Source: Populus alba
Taxonomy: Eukaryota; Streptophyta; Magnoliopsida; Malpighiales; Salicaceae
NCBI RefSeq assembly: GCF_005239225.2
Contig: NC_133294.1
Span: 20,845,631 to 20,909,630, forward strand
DNA: 64,000 bases
Reading direction: 5' to 3'
Shown: piece after piece, positions 1 through 12,700 of the stretch
Position numbering within the stretch: the stretch's first letter is position 1
Layout: each line of letters starts with the position of its first letter
Notes under the pieces: model-generated
Told to the model about the DNA's origin: nothing
The model's input: the letters and a program-made list of their open reading frames with translations, nothing else
Database searches by the model: none
Position numbers and translations under genes: made by a program

Positions 1-171
1 GAGCTACCTAAAGTGCATCATTTCCTGAAGTTTTACTCTGTCCATGTAATTTAGAATAACTAGATGAGTAATGCAGGGGAATTTTTAACAAACATGAAAT
101 GAACTCAATGAAGACCAACCCATCTATAATTAATTTTATTGGACACTGATGTCGTTTATGTACATTTTCAG

Positions 172-1242
172 TGGGGTCAGAACCCGGAATTGATGTATGA
201 TCGTGTTCTCAGATATCCTGATCGTGTCAGAAACCTGTACTTCACATTCCTCTTTGTTTTGCGTGCCGTGACTAAAGTGAGCACTGTAATATGTGTCTGG
301 TAGATAATTTCAGACATTGATATTGGAGTTCGTTGGTGCTATTTTATTCAAAATTTGTTGCAGGCAGCAGATTACCTGGAGCAGGCTGAGTATGACACTG
401 GTAACCATACAGAGGACCTAAAGACGGAGTCTTTGGTGAGGCAGTTACTTCACAACCCCAAACTCCAAGCTGCTTGTCCTCTTCCATTTGATGAAGCTAA
501 TTTATGGCAAGGCCAAAGTGGACCTGAACTGAAGCAGCAAATTCAAAAGCAATTCAGAAATATTAGGTCCTCTTTTTAAGACTCAACTAATGTTTTGTCT
601 TGAATGGAAGGCTCCTCTTATAAAGAGAAATTGATTTTCTTCATGCGTTTTCTTTAGGTCCTGATATTCGATTCTAGCAATTTTAAAGGACAGTAAAATG
701 TGATCCTGAAAGACAATTTCTTCTCCTAAATTTTTTGAATTTTCTTAACTAGCTAATTGATCATACCACTTTTTTTTTTTTAATTATTTTGTATGCTTTA
801 TTAATTTATCATATAAACATATTGCAGTGCATTGATGGACTGTGTTGGCTGTGAGAAGTGTAGACTCTGGGGGAAACTTCAGGTTCTTGGCCTTGGTACT
901 GCATTGAAGATCCTCTTTTCTGTTGATGGTCAAAATCAGCCAAGCGAATCTGTGAGTTTTTGAATGTTCTGGATTTCATATGCTTTGCATATCATTAAAA
1001 TCTCCAAAAGGACTGGTCACTGAATGGAATTCGTAAATCCAAATGTTAGCTCTGTCTTATATATGCTTGAACTGCTGTCATTGCAGCTCCAACTACAGCG
1101 AAATGAAGTGATTGCTCTGGTAAATTTGCTCTGTCGACTCTCAGAATCTATCAAATATGTTTGTGAACAGGGACCTTCAATTGAGAAGACCATGGAGAGA
1201 CAGATATCAGATCCTTCTGAAACCAAGTATGCTAGTACATGA
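172..1242 (+). CDS. ERO1: ERO1 endoplasmic reticulum oxidoreductin, 3' exons (partial)
   Basis: Last four coding exons of a gene that begins left of the window: 172-276, 364-566, 828-951 and 1087-1242 (stop TGA). All junctions are AG/GT and keep frame. ERO1 is an FAD-dependent thiol oxidase of the ER lumen that reoxidises protein disulfide isomerase. The translation contains [19 protein letters not shown], typical of the FAD-binding helical core, and the hallmark [12 protein letters not shown] segment, which holds the CxxCxxC active-site cysteines next to FAD. It ends with a short non-conserved tail ([15 protein letters not shown]). The upstream part with the signal anchor and shuttle cysteines is absent only because of the window edge. 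The gene converges with the kinesin gene on the other strand. Family assignment is secure; which plant paralogue it is cannot be told. Confidence 0.95.
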
Positions 1243-2310
1243 CAGAGAGCAGGGGAGTCTCTGTCTCGGCTTTGGTAATTAATTGTTTATCCTACTAGAT
1301 TGTTTAAGATTCATTGTACCAAGGAGTGAAGCTGGTAAAACATATGCTGAAACGATGATTGCAGGTTAGGGAAATCATCAGCATAGCAAGTCATTTTAGA
1401 CACTGCTGTAAAAATTTTGAAGGCTGCTTTACAATTACACATACAAGCATCGCTTAAGAGCAATAGGTCAGGTCAGGGGTTTTGCAGAAACACAGCCTTC
1501 CCGGGAACACAAGTCCCACGCAAATGTTGGTATAAAATAGTCTGGAGTAGGCATGGTTTTGAACACTTAAATGTGGTACTCAACATTTGCCTGATTGGGC
1601 CTGTTGTTGCTGGTTATATTCATGCTTCCCCTTTTTAAACAAAGAAAACAAGTATACGACACGTATTGATGCATTTTTTGTTTCTCACTTCATGTGATTC
1701 ATGTTTTTCGTCATCGTTAAGTTGTCTGGTTAAAAAAATCCACCCCCTAAGAAATAAAAAAAAAATCGTGGTATAATCATCTCTGTAATTAGTTGCCTCT
1801 TCTATTTATCTGTACCTCACAATAATTGTTAGTGTAACATTTACTTGTTGCTGTTTAACTAAAAGAGGCATCTTAAGACACGATTTCGTTGAGATGACTG
1901 CACAAACCATTCAACGGATAATCTCATGGTGGTGTAGAACATCATATCCCTAGTTCAAGTTGTTTTGATAGAGTGAGTGGATTATTACCATTCTTCTGGT
2001 TCATACACATGCTGCAGTGTTCTCCTCTAATTTCTGTTTGGCATGAAGAGATTGCAAGCATTCCCCTTGCATCGGTTGATTCTTCCACAAGAAAGTACAA
2101 GAAAACGCCATTTCATGTTTCCACGAGGCTCTGATACAGATGTGAACGCATCTGCCAAGGCTTCGCAAATGTGACGATTATACAATCACAAGATTCAAAC
2201 AGATGATTAGCATAATAAAAAAATACACACCGTAGTCCTTTCTCACCCTTCTATTATACAAGAAGGAAGGAAGCAGATGTAATGTCAGATATCAGTGAGA
2301 AATGTATCAA
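1243..2310. other. Convergent 3' region between ERO1 and kinesin genes
   Basis: No coding sequence is seen. This must hold the 3' UTRs of the ERO1 gene (+) and the kinesin gene (-). An AATAAA-like signal on the plus strand lies near 1753, and A-rich stretches on the opposite strand near 2210-2220 may terminate the kinesin transcript. The short ORF at 1417-1638 has no family features and is regarded as chance. Confidence 0.5.
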
Positions 2311-5300
2311 TTAGATTGGAGTTCTTGCCACTGTTCCACTATTCCACCTCCTTTCCTTCTCTCCTAGCATCTGCTTCTGCTGAGTTTCCCTCATTCCTGT
2401 TCTTCTACCATTTCCTAGCAATACCCGATGTGCGGTCCTGCCTCGACTTCCAATAGATACTCTAACCTTCTCCATCCCGACATTTATACCACCTCTTCTC
2501 ATATGTTGCTGCAGTGGGGACTTCATGTTAACTTTCTTTTGAAGACTTCGTTTCAACATGGTGCTTATCCGCTTGGAGCCATATCTGATTTCTCTAGGGC
2601 TGTCGCATTGTGTCTGCTCAGGAAAACAGTTTGTTTCAGATCCTTCAGAATCTTCTTTCATATCCACTTGACATAATGGAAATGAACTTGGTATACTCGG
2701 TACACTTGGGAGTGGAATCATTGAGTTCCGCCTTGGAGCTGGGGCTGCTAGGACGCGTCTTGCTGTTGTACAAATTGAGGCTCTGCCAGTCCTCTTCAGC
2801 AATCGTGGTTGATCAGCCATGGCAGGGTTGTTTTCTTTTTCAGTAGAGTCAGTCAACTTGACAACCCCCTCTGTGGAGGGAAGGGGGATTGTGGATTTGT
2901 AACTGGTGTTCCCAATTGGTGGCAGAGTCAGATTTATCTGTTCTTTGTTCAACGCACCATTCACAGGTTCATCAAAATTCTTGTTACTCCCTAATATTCG
3001 ATTTGCAAGCGGAGGCCTAGGTGGTGCAATAATTTGCTCATCTTGCTGCTGTTTCGTTTGCTGTTGCTGCTGTTGCTCGGCAATCTTTGTGTCCACATGC
3101 TGGCGTGCCAGCTTCCTTTCAACTAGGAGCTGTGCCTCAAGCTCCTTTACCTGCAAAATCAACGAAAGAAAAGGGAAACTAAAGATCCATCTTCCAGCAT
3201 AATGAAAAATGAAAAAATTGGTGAGCTGATTTATAAGTGAAGTTGCAATGGTTTCTGACAACCTATAGACTACCTTATCTTGCAAGGTCTTATATTTAAA
3301 GTCCTTTTCTTTTGTCTTCAAGTCCAGTCCATTGATTGTATCCTCCAACTTCTTTATTTGCACATCTTTGCTTTTCAAATCTTGCTTCGATTTCTCAACC
3401 TTAACAGACAGGAGAGCCCATTTCCATGGACATGTAGGAACAGTCAGACAGACTTAATAGAAAGGTGATAACCATAGATTAAGGCTAAATAAAGAACAGG
3501 GCATTTAAAGTATAAGTTATCACTATACCATCTGCTTGTATCTCAGAAGTTCAGCATTGTCCAACTGTCTCTTTGCAGGCCCCAACTCTATCCCTCTAAC
3601 TCTGCTTGCAAAATTGAGCGAGCATAGAGTCTCACCTAGGTCATTCTCATTAGGGCTGATCTGTAGAAACATGAGTGTCTTTGAATCTCCTCCTAAAAAA
3701 TATGGATCCAGATATTAGTTTTACTCATTTTATACCTGCATAACTCATGTAAATCAACCCAAATTTATATTTACTGCATGGTTCAGGTAGAAAAGTACCT
3801 AGGGAGTCTTGAAGAAGGTGCGTGAGCTTTGAATTTCTGGACAGCAAGCAAACATGTTATTAACATTTACACTGAAGGTAGAGTCAGATTGGTTGGTAGT
3901 TTGCACGTAGAAAAATAACAAATCAAAGACTGGTTAAAAATTTTTATAACCTGAATGGGATGTGAGGGCTTTTAGTTGCGAGAGCAGATATGACATCACC
4001 AAGTGCAGATAATGATTTATTAATATTTTGAGTTTCCTTCAACCGCTCTCCTTGCACTTCTGTCTTCGCTATCCTCTCACTTCCTGCTAGGTCAACCAAC
4101 CATAACTTGCTCTTTGTGCATTCCCCGTTCAATAAATTCTCTCCCTTCACCATAACACAGTGTATGCTGGATCAAGAACAATCCATTCGTTAGCCTTTAC
4201 TCCAGTTTCAAACACATTATGCAATTATTGAGCATAGATAAAAACTCAAATGGAGCATAGTAACACGGACCAGTGAGATCGGCTGCTGTGCTCATTAGCA
4301 TTGGTAGAGCCAACTGCCCTTGCATTACTACCAGTTCTTAGAACTTGCCAAACCTCACTCATGTTGTGTACCTTTGCCTCAACCAGCCCAGGAACATGAT
4401 GTAGTCCATCACCAGCTTGTCTTATTTCTAGCCTGCATTTCATATAATAATGAACATATATAGTAATAAGTTGAAGAAGCCAAGACTCCAATGCTTCGGT
4501 TAAACTGACTCAAAGATCATAAAAGTGAGGATAGAGGACAAATTGTAGATTGGTTAAAAACTGGAATACTGCTCTATTTCTTACTGCTTATGAGATATAT
4601 CATAAATAATCTCATATTGGGATCTTAAAACGAGTGAAAGGAAATCTCAGGCTAATAATGAAAAATAAAAAAGTGTATAGAAGTAAGTTTATCATACAAA
4701 ACAAAGAATCAAGTCCACAACAGGTTTTGCAAGTAAATACTGAATAGCAACAAGGAACTCGTGGATTTTACCCTTTATACAATTTTGATATTCTCAACTG
4801 TGTAAGATTCATTATCAGAATATAATGGTGATCGTGAAAAGAACCATTCACTAAGTATAAAGATCGTAGAAAACATAAGATGAAAATGGAGAGAAAATAC
4901 AAGGAATTCATACTACCTCTTCGCAGCCACTCCTGGCTGAGAGTCTGACACCAGCAAATCTTGTATTTGCTCATTATAAACTTCAAGAACGCTTACAGAT
5001 ACATCATATCGAAATAGCTTCTCTCTCTCCTTAATCATATGAAAAACTTGCTCAAGAGTCCTAAAATTTACTCCACGATCTTCTTCTGTACCCTCCATTG
5101 TAAAAGTTTTTCCAGTCCCTGTCTGTCCATATGCAAAAATACAGACGTTGTACCCATCCAAGACCGAGCTTGCAAATGGAGCAGTGTCTTCAAAAACATC
5201 AGCTGAGAAAACAAGCAAAAGCAATGGTTTATTATTGAAAGGAACAGAGTGGATAACTACAAGATCCAAAATGCACTTCACACACGAGGTGATTACCTTG

Positions 5301-8011
5301 GTTTGCTTGGGGGCCAAAAACAGCATCAAACTTGAAGGTCTTTTTTGGAAGTCCATTTGACATAACAGTTAGCTCACCATCTTTAGCAGATTCAAAATCA
5401 ATAGTCATTAAAGCTCCGGCTGCAACTTCTTCGGATCTTAGAGGCCGACACCGGCAAAACACCCTAATGTTTCCTGCAAGAAAGATTCAGAATTCAGTAT
5501 ACCATCTTTAAATTCCTAACATATAGAACTCCAGATATCTAAGCAAAAATAAATCTACCTTTCAACTCTAGAACCTTATTGTACAGTTCCTTTCTCTCCT
5601 TGGCTCCTTCAACAAATTTAATCTTTAGATCCTCATGCAAATCTACTTGCTGCTTCACTGTCAGAACAAAATAAGTGAATAAAAAATGCAGAAGAAAGAT
5701 AGCTGAGTTGGTCATATAAACAGTACATTGACCTACTTTTGGACAGAATAGTAGACCTTATCTCGTCCATATCTACAAGGCAATTCTTGTATGCCAGTGC
5801 CTCCTCTGATAGCTTGATGTGCTCCATTTTCATAATCTGTTAAATGAAACCTTTTTAAAATAATGCAACATAGTACCAGATATTCCATGAGACAGATGTC
5901 AAAAACTCATAAAAGTACCTTCAGTTTTCTTGTCAAGTCTCTCAATGATGTGAACCACCTACTCTTCTCTTTCACTTGTCCCTCAATGGCAAAGGCTGCA
6001 TACAACCAACCATCGGCACAATCAACATTTATGGACAGTCAATGTGATTACTACAGACAACATTAGATTTCCATACCCAAGGACCCAACATGCATCGACT
6101 TGCGCATGAGCTCATTTTGGAGCTCCTGTAATGACTTCAGAGCATCTTGGCATTCCCTGCTCTTAAGTCGGTTTTCCCTCTTAAGTTCATCCATTGCCCT
6201 CCTCATCTCTGTTAATTCCCTTCTCTGAAACTCGTGATCTCTCAGTAGCTTCTGATAATCCCCTTCCACCTCAAGGTGACCTAATTCCTGCAGTTTAACC
6301 ATCATTTTAGAGGCAATAATCTAATGTTTCTCACAAACTAAATTAGAATCTAAAAGGATTAAGAGGTCTTACTTTGGGTGAATCGCACTCCGCTACTTGA
6401 GACATTCCTATAGGTTTTAGTAATCTAGCTTCTCCAGTATCTGAAATAAGAAGTTTTAGAAAGCTTAACTAAATTTCTATCTTGAAACATGAACCAAAAA
6501 CGAAAGTTCAGAAACCAAAAGAAGATAGAAAACTGAACTTACTAGCAGAAAAATCTTTTGTAACAGAAATGCCACATACAATCGGTTTTCCCATCACTCC
6601 TTCAAATCTAATCAATAAGCCCTCATCACCCTCTACGAAAGCTTTAAGGCCAGATACAACCAGAGGTTTATTTGCGCCTACTTGTGCATATATGTCGAGG
6701 CATGACATAACCTACAAAAACAATCAATCATACACAATAAGATGATGGCATTAGCAACCTCCATTGAAACTCATATTTGTTTTGGTTTCATGAATTCTCA
6801 CCTTCTTCTCTTGTACAAAAACATCAAATACTCTTAGCCCAGGAGGGCCATCAGTGAATACAATTTCTGCAAGGTGCAGACTCACATCATAATTCCCAGG
6901 CTCTAGCGCCCGAAAACAATACGAGAAGTTACCATACCGTGCTGTTTGGTAAAGAGAAAGATCCCCATCCTGTCCATCCCCAATTGTAGCATCAGTCCTT
7001 ACAGTATCACCACCCAGAAAAGAATCATCCCCTAAAAACTCTACACCCCCAAAAACCACAGCCCTATCAGTGCATCCTGCATTAATGCACACACCAGGAA
7101 CAAAATCTTTCACCAATTTCTCTTCTTTTTCTTGCTGTGGAAGGAGCTCAAACGAAGATTCAGGAGACAACTCTTTGTTGAATGTTTGAAAAACAGAAGA
7201 AAACTTTACACATGGAGTCTTAATAGAGTCTTTCATATCAGACCCATCAATACCATTCTCCAGAGAAAGCTCAATTGAACACTTGTTGTCATCCAATAAT
7301 TCAGGAGAATCTCCATATCCAGTTCTGGATATATCAGGTGAACCAGCACAGATGACCAGATCAGGAGATGTTAATGAAAACCCTAACATGGACCTACCTG
7401 AAAAAATAACACAAAATTCAATCAAATTCTTAAATCTTGATAACCCCGATAAAAAGTTCAATCTTGACATCCAATTCTTGATCAAAATTGTAAAAAGAAG
7501 AGATTTTTTTACCATCAATCGCATCATTCTCAACTCGGTCTATCAGTTTTTTCATAGTAATTGATTCTACGCTTTGGCTTTCTTGCCAACACATATCTAC
7601 AACAAGAAAGTAGAAAAAAAAAAGTTAATCATACCTTTAAGAGATAACAGAGTGTTCCCAGCAAAATTTAAATTAACAAAATTAATGGGTTTGCTTTAAA
7701 TTAGGAAAAAAAGGCCACGCATTACCTTCATTTGAATCTGAATCTACCATGGCCAAAGTTTGAGACTTCGAAGAAATGAGTCCAGTCTCTAAACAAGAAA
7801 AAAGAGAGAAACGAAAGTTTAAAAACCCAAAAAATATCTACAAAACCAAGAAAGAAAAATTGGGCACTAGAGAAGGTGAAGTGATCTTACTTGAAGAGCT
7901 AGAGAGAGGGCTGGTATTATGTTGTTGTTGTTGTTGGTGGTGTACATCAGTCAGGAGAAGGGGGTCATGCCAATGAGGAGGTTGTTCATTAGTACTATTA
8001 CTACCTTCCAT
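2311..8011 (-). CDS. Kinesin-14 with N-terminal malectin-like domain (MDKIN type)
   Basis: Eighteen exons (7891-8011, 7726-7788, 7513-7596, 6802-7397, 6543-6711, 6373-6440, 6077-6287, 5919-5995, 5737-5836, 5559-5657, 5297-5473, 4917-5202, 4271-4432, 3951-4166, 3799-3836, 3529-3692, 3274-3399, 2311-3150) join into 3597 nt, 1198 aa, all GT-AG. Start [10 protein letters not shown] is the first ATG of the open first exon. Residues about 175-340 form a malectin-like carbohydrate-binding domain (VCINAG... [22 protein letters not shown]). Residues about 380-530 are coiled coil and neck, ending [14 protein letters not shown], the kinesin-14 neck/motor junction. The motor spans about 530-860 with P-loop GQTGTGKT near 614, switch I SSRSH near 734 and switch [10 protein letters not shown] near 761. 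The tail is basic and Gln-rich. The architecture matches Arabidopsis di-glucose-binding kinesins (At1g72250, At2g22610). Minus-end-directed microtubule motility is inferred from the family. Confidence 0.95.
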
Positions 8012-8400
8012 GGAAACTGAATTGAATTCTTTAAAAGGGTTCAAAAGAAAAAGGCACAGTTTTGAATGTGCAATCAATTGATGTGCTTTGAATTAGAATG
8101 ACAGAGAAAAAAAGGTAACTGCTTTACAATCCTTTTGTTCTAGAGAGAGGGAGAGGGAGAGAGAGAGAGGAGAAAAGGGAAAGGGAGAGTTGTTGAGGTT
8201 GTAAATATTAACGTTGATTTGGCAATTCAAAGGTAAGAAAACATAGGATTCATTGTTTGATGGATGATTTGCCTTGGCTCAGAGAGAGTTATGAAGAAAG
8301 GTGACCGTTGCTCCTTTCCTTTTTTTGAATTTTGAAACATAGGAGCCGGGCTCACTGCGTGCTTGCTTGGGCCATGAAATCTTCTAGTCTGTATAATGCA
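8012..8400 (-). promoter_or_regulatory. Kinesin gene leader and proximal promoter with GA/CT tract
   Basis: Upstream of the kinesin ATG lies a purine-rich tract (GAGAGAGGGAGAGGGAGAGA type, about 8141-8190 on the plus strand). It reads as CT-rich on the transcribed strand, as is common in plant 5' UTRs and as a target of BPC/GAGA-binding factors. No clear TATA box was identified, so the transcription start is not assigned. Confidence 0.4.
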
Positions 8401-9704
8401 TGGTTAAATTAAATATTTAATTACAATTTAGTCACTGTATTTCAAACGATTTTGTAAGTTAGTCCTTCTACTTTCATTCCCTTCATTGACAACCGTTATT
8501 TATCTTGAAATTACAAAAAAATAACTTTGCAATGCGTTTTTAATTTTATCTGCTGTAGGTGAGCTGGAGAACATTGATTAGAGATGGATTAAGAAAAAAA
8601 CAATAAAATTGTAATGAAAATCCAATAGGACTAGATACAGACAAATATGAAGATATAAGGGTTACCTAGATATATTTTTTTTCTTAATTATTTTTTAGAT
8701 TTATCAAGTGGACATGCTCATATTAAAATAACTCTCATATAATTTAATTTAAAACTTGAGCAAGCAAAAAGTTGAATGAACTTTCAAGTTTAACATGTTA
8801 TACCAGTTTAATTACAATACCAAAAAATTTCTTATAATCTATTATAATCTAGATATTATTTTCTCACATTCAAAGTTTTTTTTGTTCCAAGTTGCAATAT
8901 AGCAGGAAATAACCTTAAAACACTAAAAAAAACTGGCTTTCCAATCTGCTTCACTATTAAAATTGTTAAGTGCCTTTCAAATATGAAGTAGCAAGATTTA
9001 CCGTTCTCATAAAAACTAGCATAATATTCATACAATCTTTCCTAACCCAACATTAATTTCTTTAGTTTTTGGACCCTTAAACTAAAAATTAACAAAAATT
9101 GTAGGTTAAATACTCGATAACTTATTGACTATTAGTACTTTTTTTTTTTCTTCTAAAATTTTAGCAGCACACAATTTAAAGAGTCCGGGCCCCCTCTACA
9201 TACAAAATAGCTTCATGGGTAACTATGAAAATTAGAGTTTCTGAAAAAAATGGTGATTATAATTACAAAGTCTGGCCTTCCTATACTTCTCTTTGCTGTA
9301 ACTTTGAGTACTAAATTTTAAGAGACAATGGAGGAGGTGGTGCATGCCTAATTATGAGCACCTTCAAAAAAAAATTAATTTCTTTCAGAAATGTTACATT
9401 GTCTTGGCTCAATGAATCTTGAGGAACTTGTATGATTGCTCCTTTACAGAAAGTAACTGAGATCTGGTATCTGTTACCATATATACAACAAAATAGCATA
9501 CAACAGTGGACAAAATCACCTCCAGCTCCGATCCTGCACGCCCTGCAGTTGACATAAATTGTATGTGTTGGGCAGCTCATCTGTATTCCACGAACTGAGC
9601 AAATGTTGGAGCACTACTTCGATAGTGCTACCTTTATTGTCCTGTAATGCTTTGAGCTCCATTAGGAGAACCGAATATATTCAGCTATAGAGCTGCATGC
9701 CAAG
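8401..9704. other. Spacer and probable IF-2 3' UTR
   Basis: AT-rich sequence without supported coding capacity. The more balanced segment from about 9300 to 9704 is probably the 3' UTR of the IF-2 gene on the minus strand. The ORF at 9311-9580 in it has no recognisable protein features. Confidence 0.45.
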
Positions 9705-12700
9705 CTATAAGTTGATTCCTGCCTCTTCCAGTGCAGCTGCCATGGAGGCTGAGGCCTCTTCAAGGGTTCGCTTCTTCTCTACCGTGTTGAAGGCCTCTAT
9801 AGAATCACCTTCCTCCCAATCATCATAATCTTCCGCCCCAATACCACATTCTAGTCCGGCATTTACCTGTCAGGAAAAGATAAAATTTGTCGAGTTAAGA
9901 TAGATGCAAATGAAAAACATGGAGGTGTCTGAAAAGATCTTCAAGCCTAATGAATCGGAGAATTGCAAGTTAATAGATGTTACGGATTGATAGTTGATAA
10001 AGAAAAGCATATCGGAGTAAGACCAGGTATTTACTAGGCATCAAGTTAGAGGACAGCATGTTACAGCCACTAGGGAAGCCATTTTGCAATCTTAAACAGC
10101 ATAAGAAAATTCACCAATAAAAATAGAAGGCAGAGTAATTCAACAAATAACATTAATACGGAGGTAGAGAAGAGGCTGCATTTCTCATAATTAGATTACA
10201 CAAATTGACCCAAGAAAGCAAAGCATAAAAGTTTAAAGAAGTCTCCCATATTGCAATCGAGCTAATTCATGAATAATGCAAGAATATCCCCTAAAAGAGA
10301 CCGAATTGCGAAATCACATTATGCATATCATTCAACCTTCAACATCATCCTCACAGAATAGCTAAGTTATTAAGGACATCAAGTCAATGGATTAAACATG
10401 CCTCTATAAAATATCATAAGGAATTCCAAAGGAAAGGAAAAGCAAAGCAGTTATAGATATTTGATGGACAACTCACTAAAAGCTCTGTATAAACCAAGTC
10501 TGTAAGCAAGTAATGCATAAATACACTTCATGAGGTGTAACCATGCTGCACAATGCTCAACAGAAAAGCAGATCTCTGGAGGGTGTGATAGAGCACCAGG
10601 ATCAACTAAATTTACAAGTTTGTTGATACTGTAATACTGAAAGTAGACCATAAATTTGACACCCTATAACAAAGCAAAGTTACTGGCATAAAAATCTTAC
10701 CTCCTTCACTATTTCCTTAACACGTTTCAGTGAATCAAGGACACCAACATGGACTGTTTTTCTATTTCGGACAACCCTAATTCCACAGCCTTTTACTACT
10801 TTGCCTTCTGTTACCATGCATCCGGCAACACGACCACTGCCGCTGCTAAATACTGCCCGGACTTCTGCTGAGCCAATTATCTCTTGCTCCTATCAATACA
10901 CAAGTAGCAAAACAGTAAATATGCTGCAGCAGATATTTCACAACATTAAAGCAAAAGCAGCATATTCTCACAAGTAAAACATATTCCTGACTCAAATAAA
11001 CATGTATTCCAGTGATAAGTGTTTTTGAAGGCAGTCCTTAAAAAAAGAGGAATGGAGAATAAACACAAGCATTGTCCTAACCTGGAACCAATGAACTAAA
11101 CAATTGATTCGATCCACCAACCTCATGCCCCAGAACAGGATAAATTAAACATGGACACATCAGCATAGTAGAATGGCTGAGAGGGTTTCCTGCCTTGGAT
11201 AAATATTATATGCTTCATGGAAACTTTTTCCTCAGAAGAGACATTCATGTCAAATGCTCAACAGTAATTGTATGAGTATGAAACAACAGCATGCCTGTAC
11301 TATGATATGATGAACAAGCATATACGACAGAAAATTAACAATTCCCAGCAAGGTAAGGACGTGTAGCTCAACAGAAAAAAAGGATTCAAAAAACGGAAAC
11401 CAATCTGCCTTTTATTCAACACCTGCCCCCCCCCCCCCCCTCAGAAAAAAAGAACGAAAGCCATAGGTGGAAATGTTTTTGCCATGCATATATTCCCAAT
11501 CATGCACAATGGAATACAGGATATACATGGAGTTTAAATAGTATCAGCAAGCGAAGTTTGATAGAAAGAAACAAGTGATGCATTAGAATTAACCTCCGCA
11601 GGCTCCAGAAGTCCTTCCATTGCATTTCGCACATCATCAATGAGTTCGTAGATAACTCTATATAGCCGAATTTCAACACCTTTTTTTTCTGCGTAGCTTT
11701 TGACAGAACCTGGAGCTTTGACATTGAATCCTAAAATTATAGCTTCACTAGCAACAGCAAGATCAACATCACTGTTACTTACATCCCCTGTAGCTTGCAA
11801 GAGGAACTTCAAAGTGATGTTGTCTCGAGGGAGCACTTGTAAAGCTTGCCTGATAGCTTCAATAGATCCCTATTTATAATAAAGAGAATTTAATTTTACT
11901 TGCACTTAAAGTATGAAGTTTAAACCATACTATGATCACATGCCATGAATTTTGTCAAAAAACCTCAGAGCAATTGAACAATATTTTGATGAAGGCATGA
12001 ATGTGCATACATGCGCAGCTGTGTTTAGCCATCCCCGTGAAGCAATCAAGCAAAAAAATGCATTGCTATTATTGAGAAATTTTGATTTTGCCAATAGCAA
12101 GATCCAGCAGCATTTCCTAGTATGAGTAAAATGATTTTCACTGCACATTTTTAAATACCCAATTTTTCCCATACATATCAATTTTCCGTAGAAGTTGGTG
12201 ATTGGTGATCAATACATAACTTCAAAGCCCAATTACAAGTAATCATCATTGATTTCGAGGGCATTTGGTACAGCTATAAACTTATTTTTACCTTTTAATT
12301 CTGGAATTAAAAATAAAAAGTTTATCTATACGTAACTCATAAAAATTGATCCAAATTCTGCTTCAAACAGAAGTCAGAACACCTTTACTTACTAACTTTC
12401 ACTCAAAACATATTCAATCAGAGGGACATGAAGAGAGAGTTGAAGCATATTTTTTTAATAGAATCAGAGACATACATTTGTTCAACTTAAAAGAATTTTA
12501 CCAAAGTAACTTGTGGAAAGCACCTTTTTAGTTATAAAACAAAGTCATACAGTCAAACCAAATGGCTTCTTGGAGCATCTTTCACATTCTTTATTATTTG
12601 ATAGATTCAAATTTGTTTTTGTGCATCTATATAACCACCTATTCAATGATCTATTCATGAAATGGATCTAGAGAATTAATACCTAGATTTGAAATGCATC

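Noticed and set aside
11426..11440. Run of 15 C in an IF-2 intron
   Set aside because: A plain homopolymer inside an intron; no function can be inferred and its length may be a sequencing artefact.
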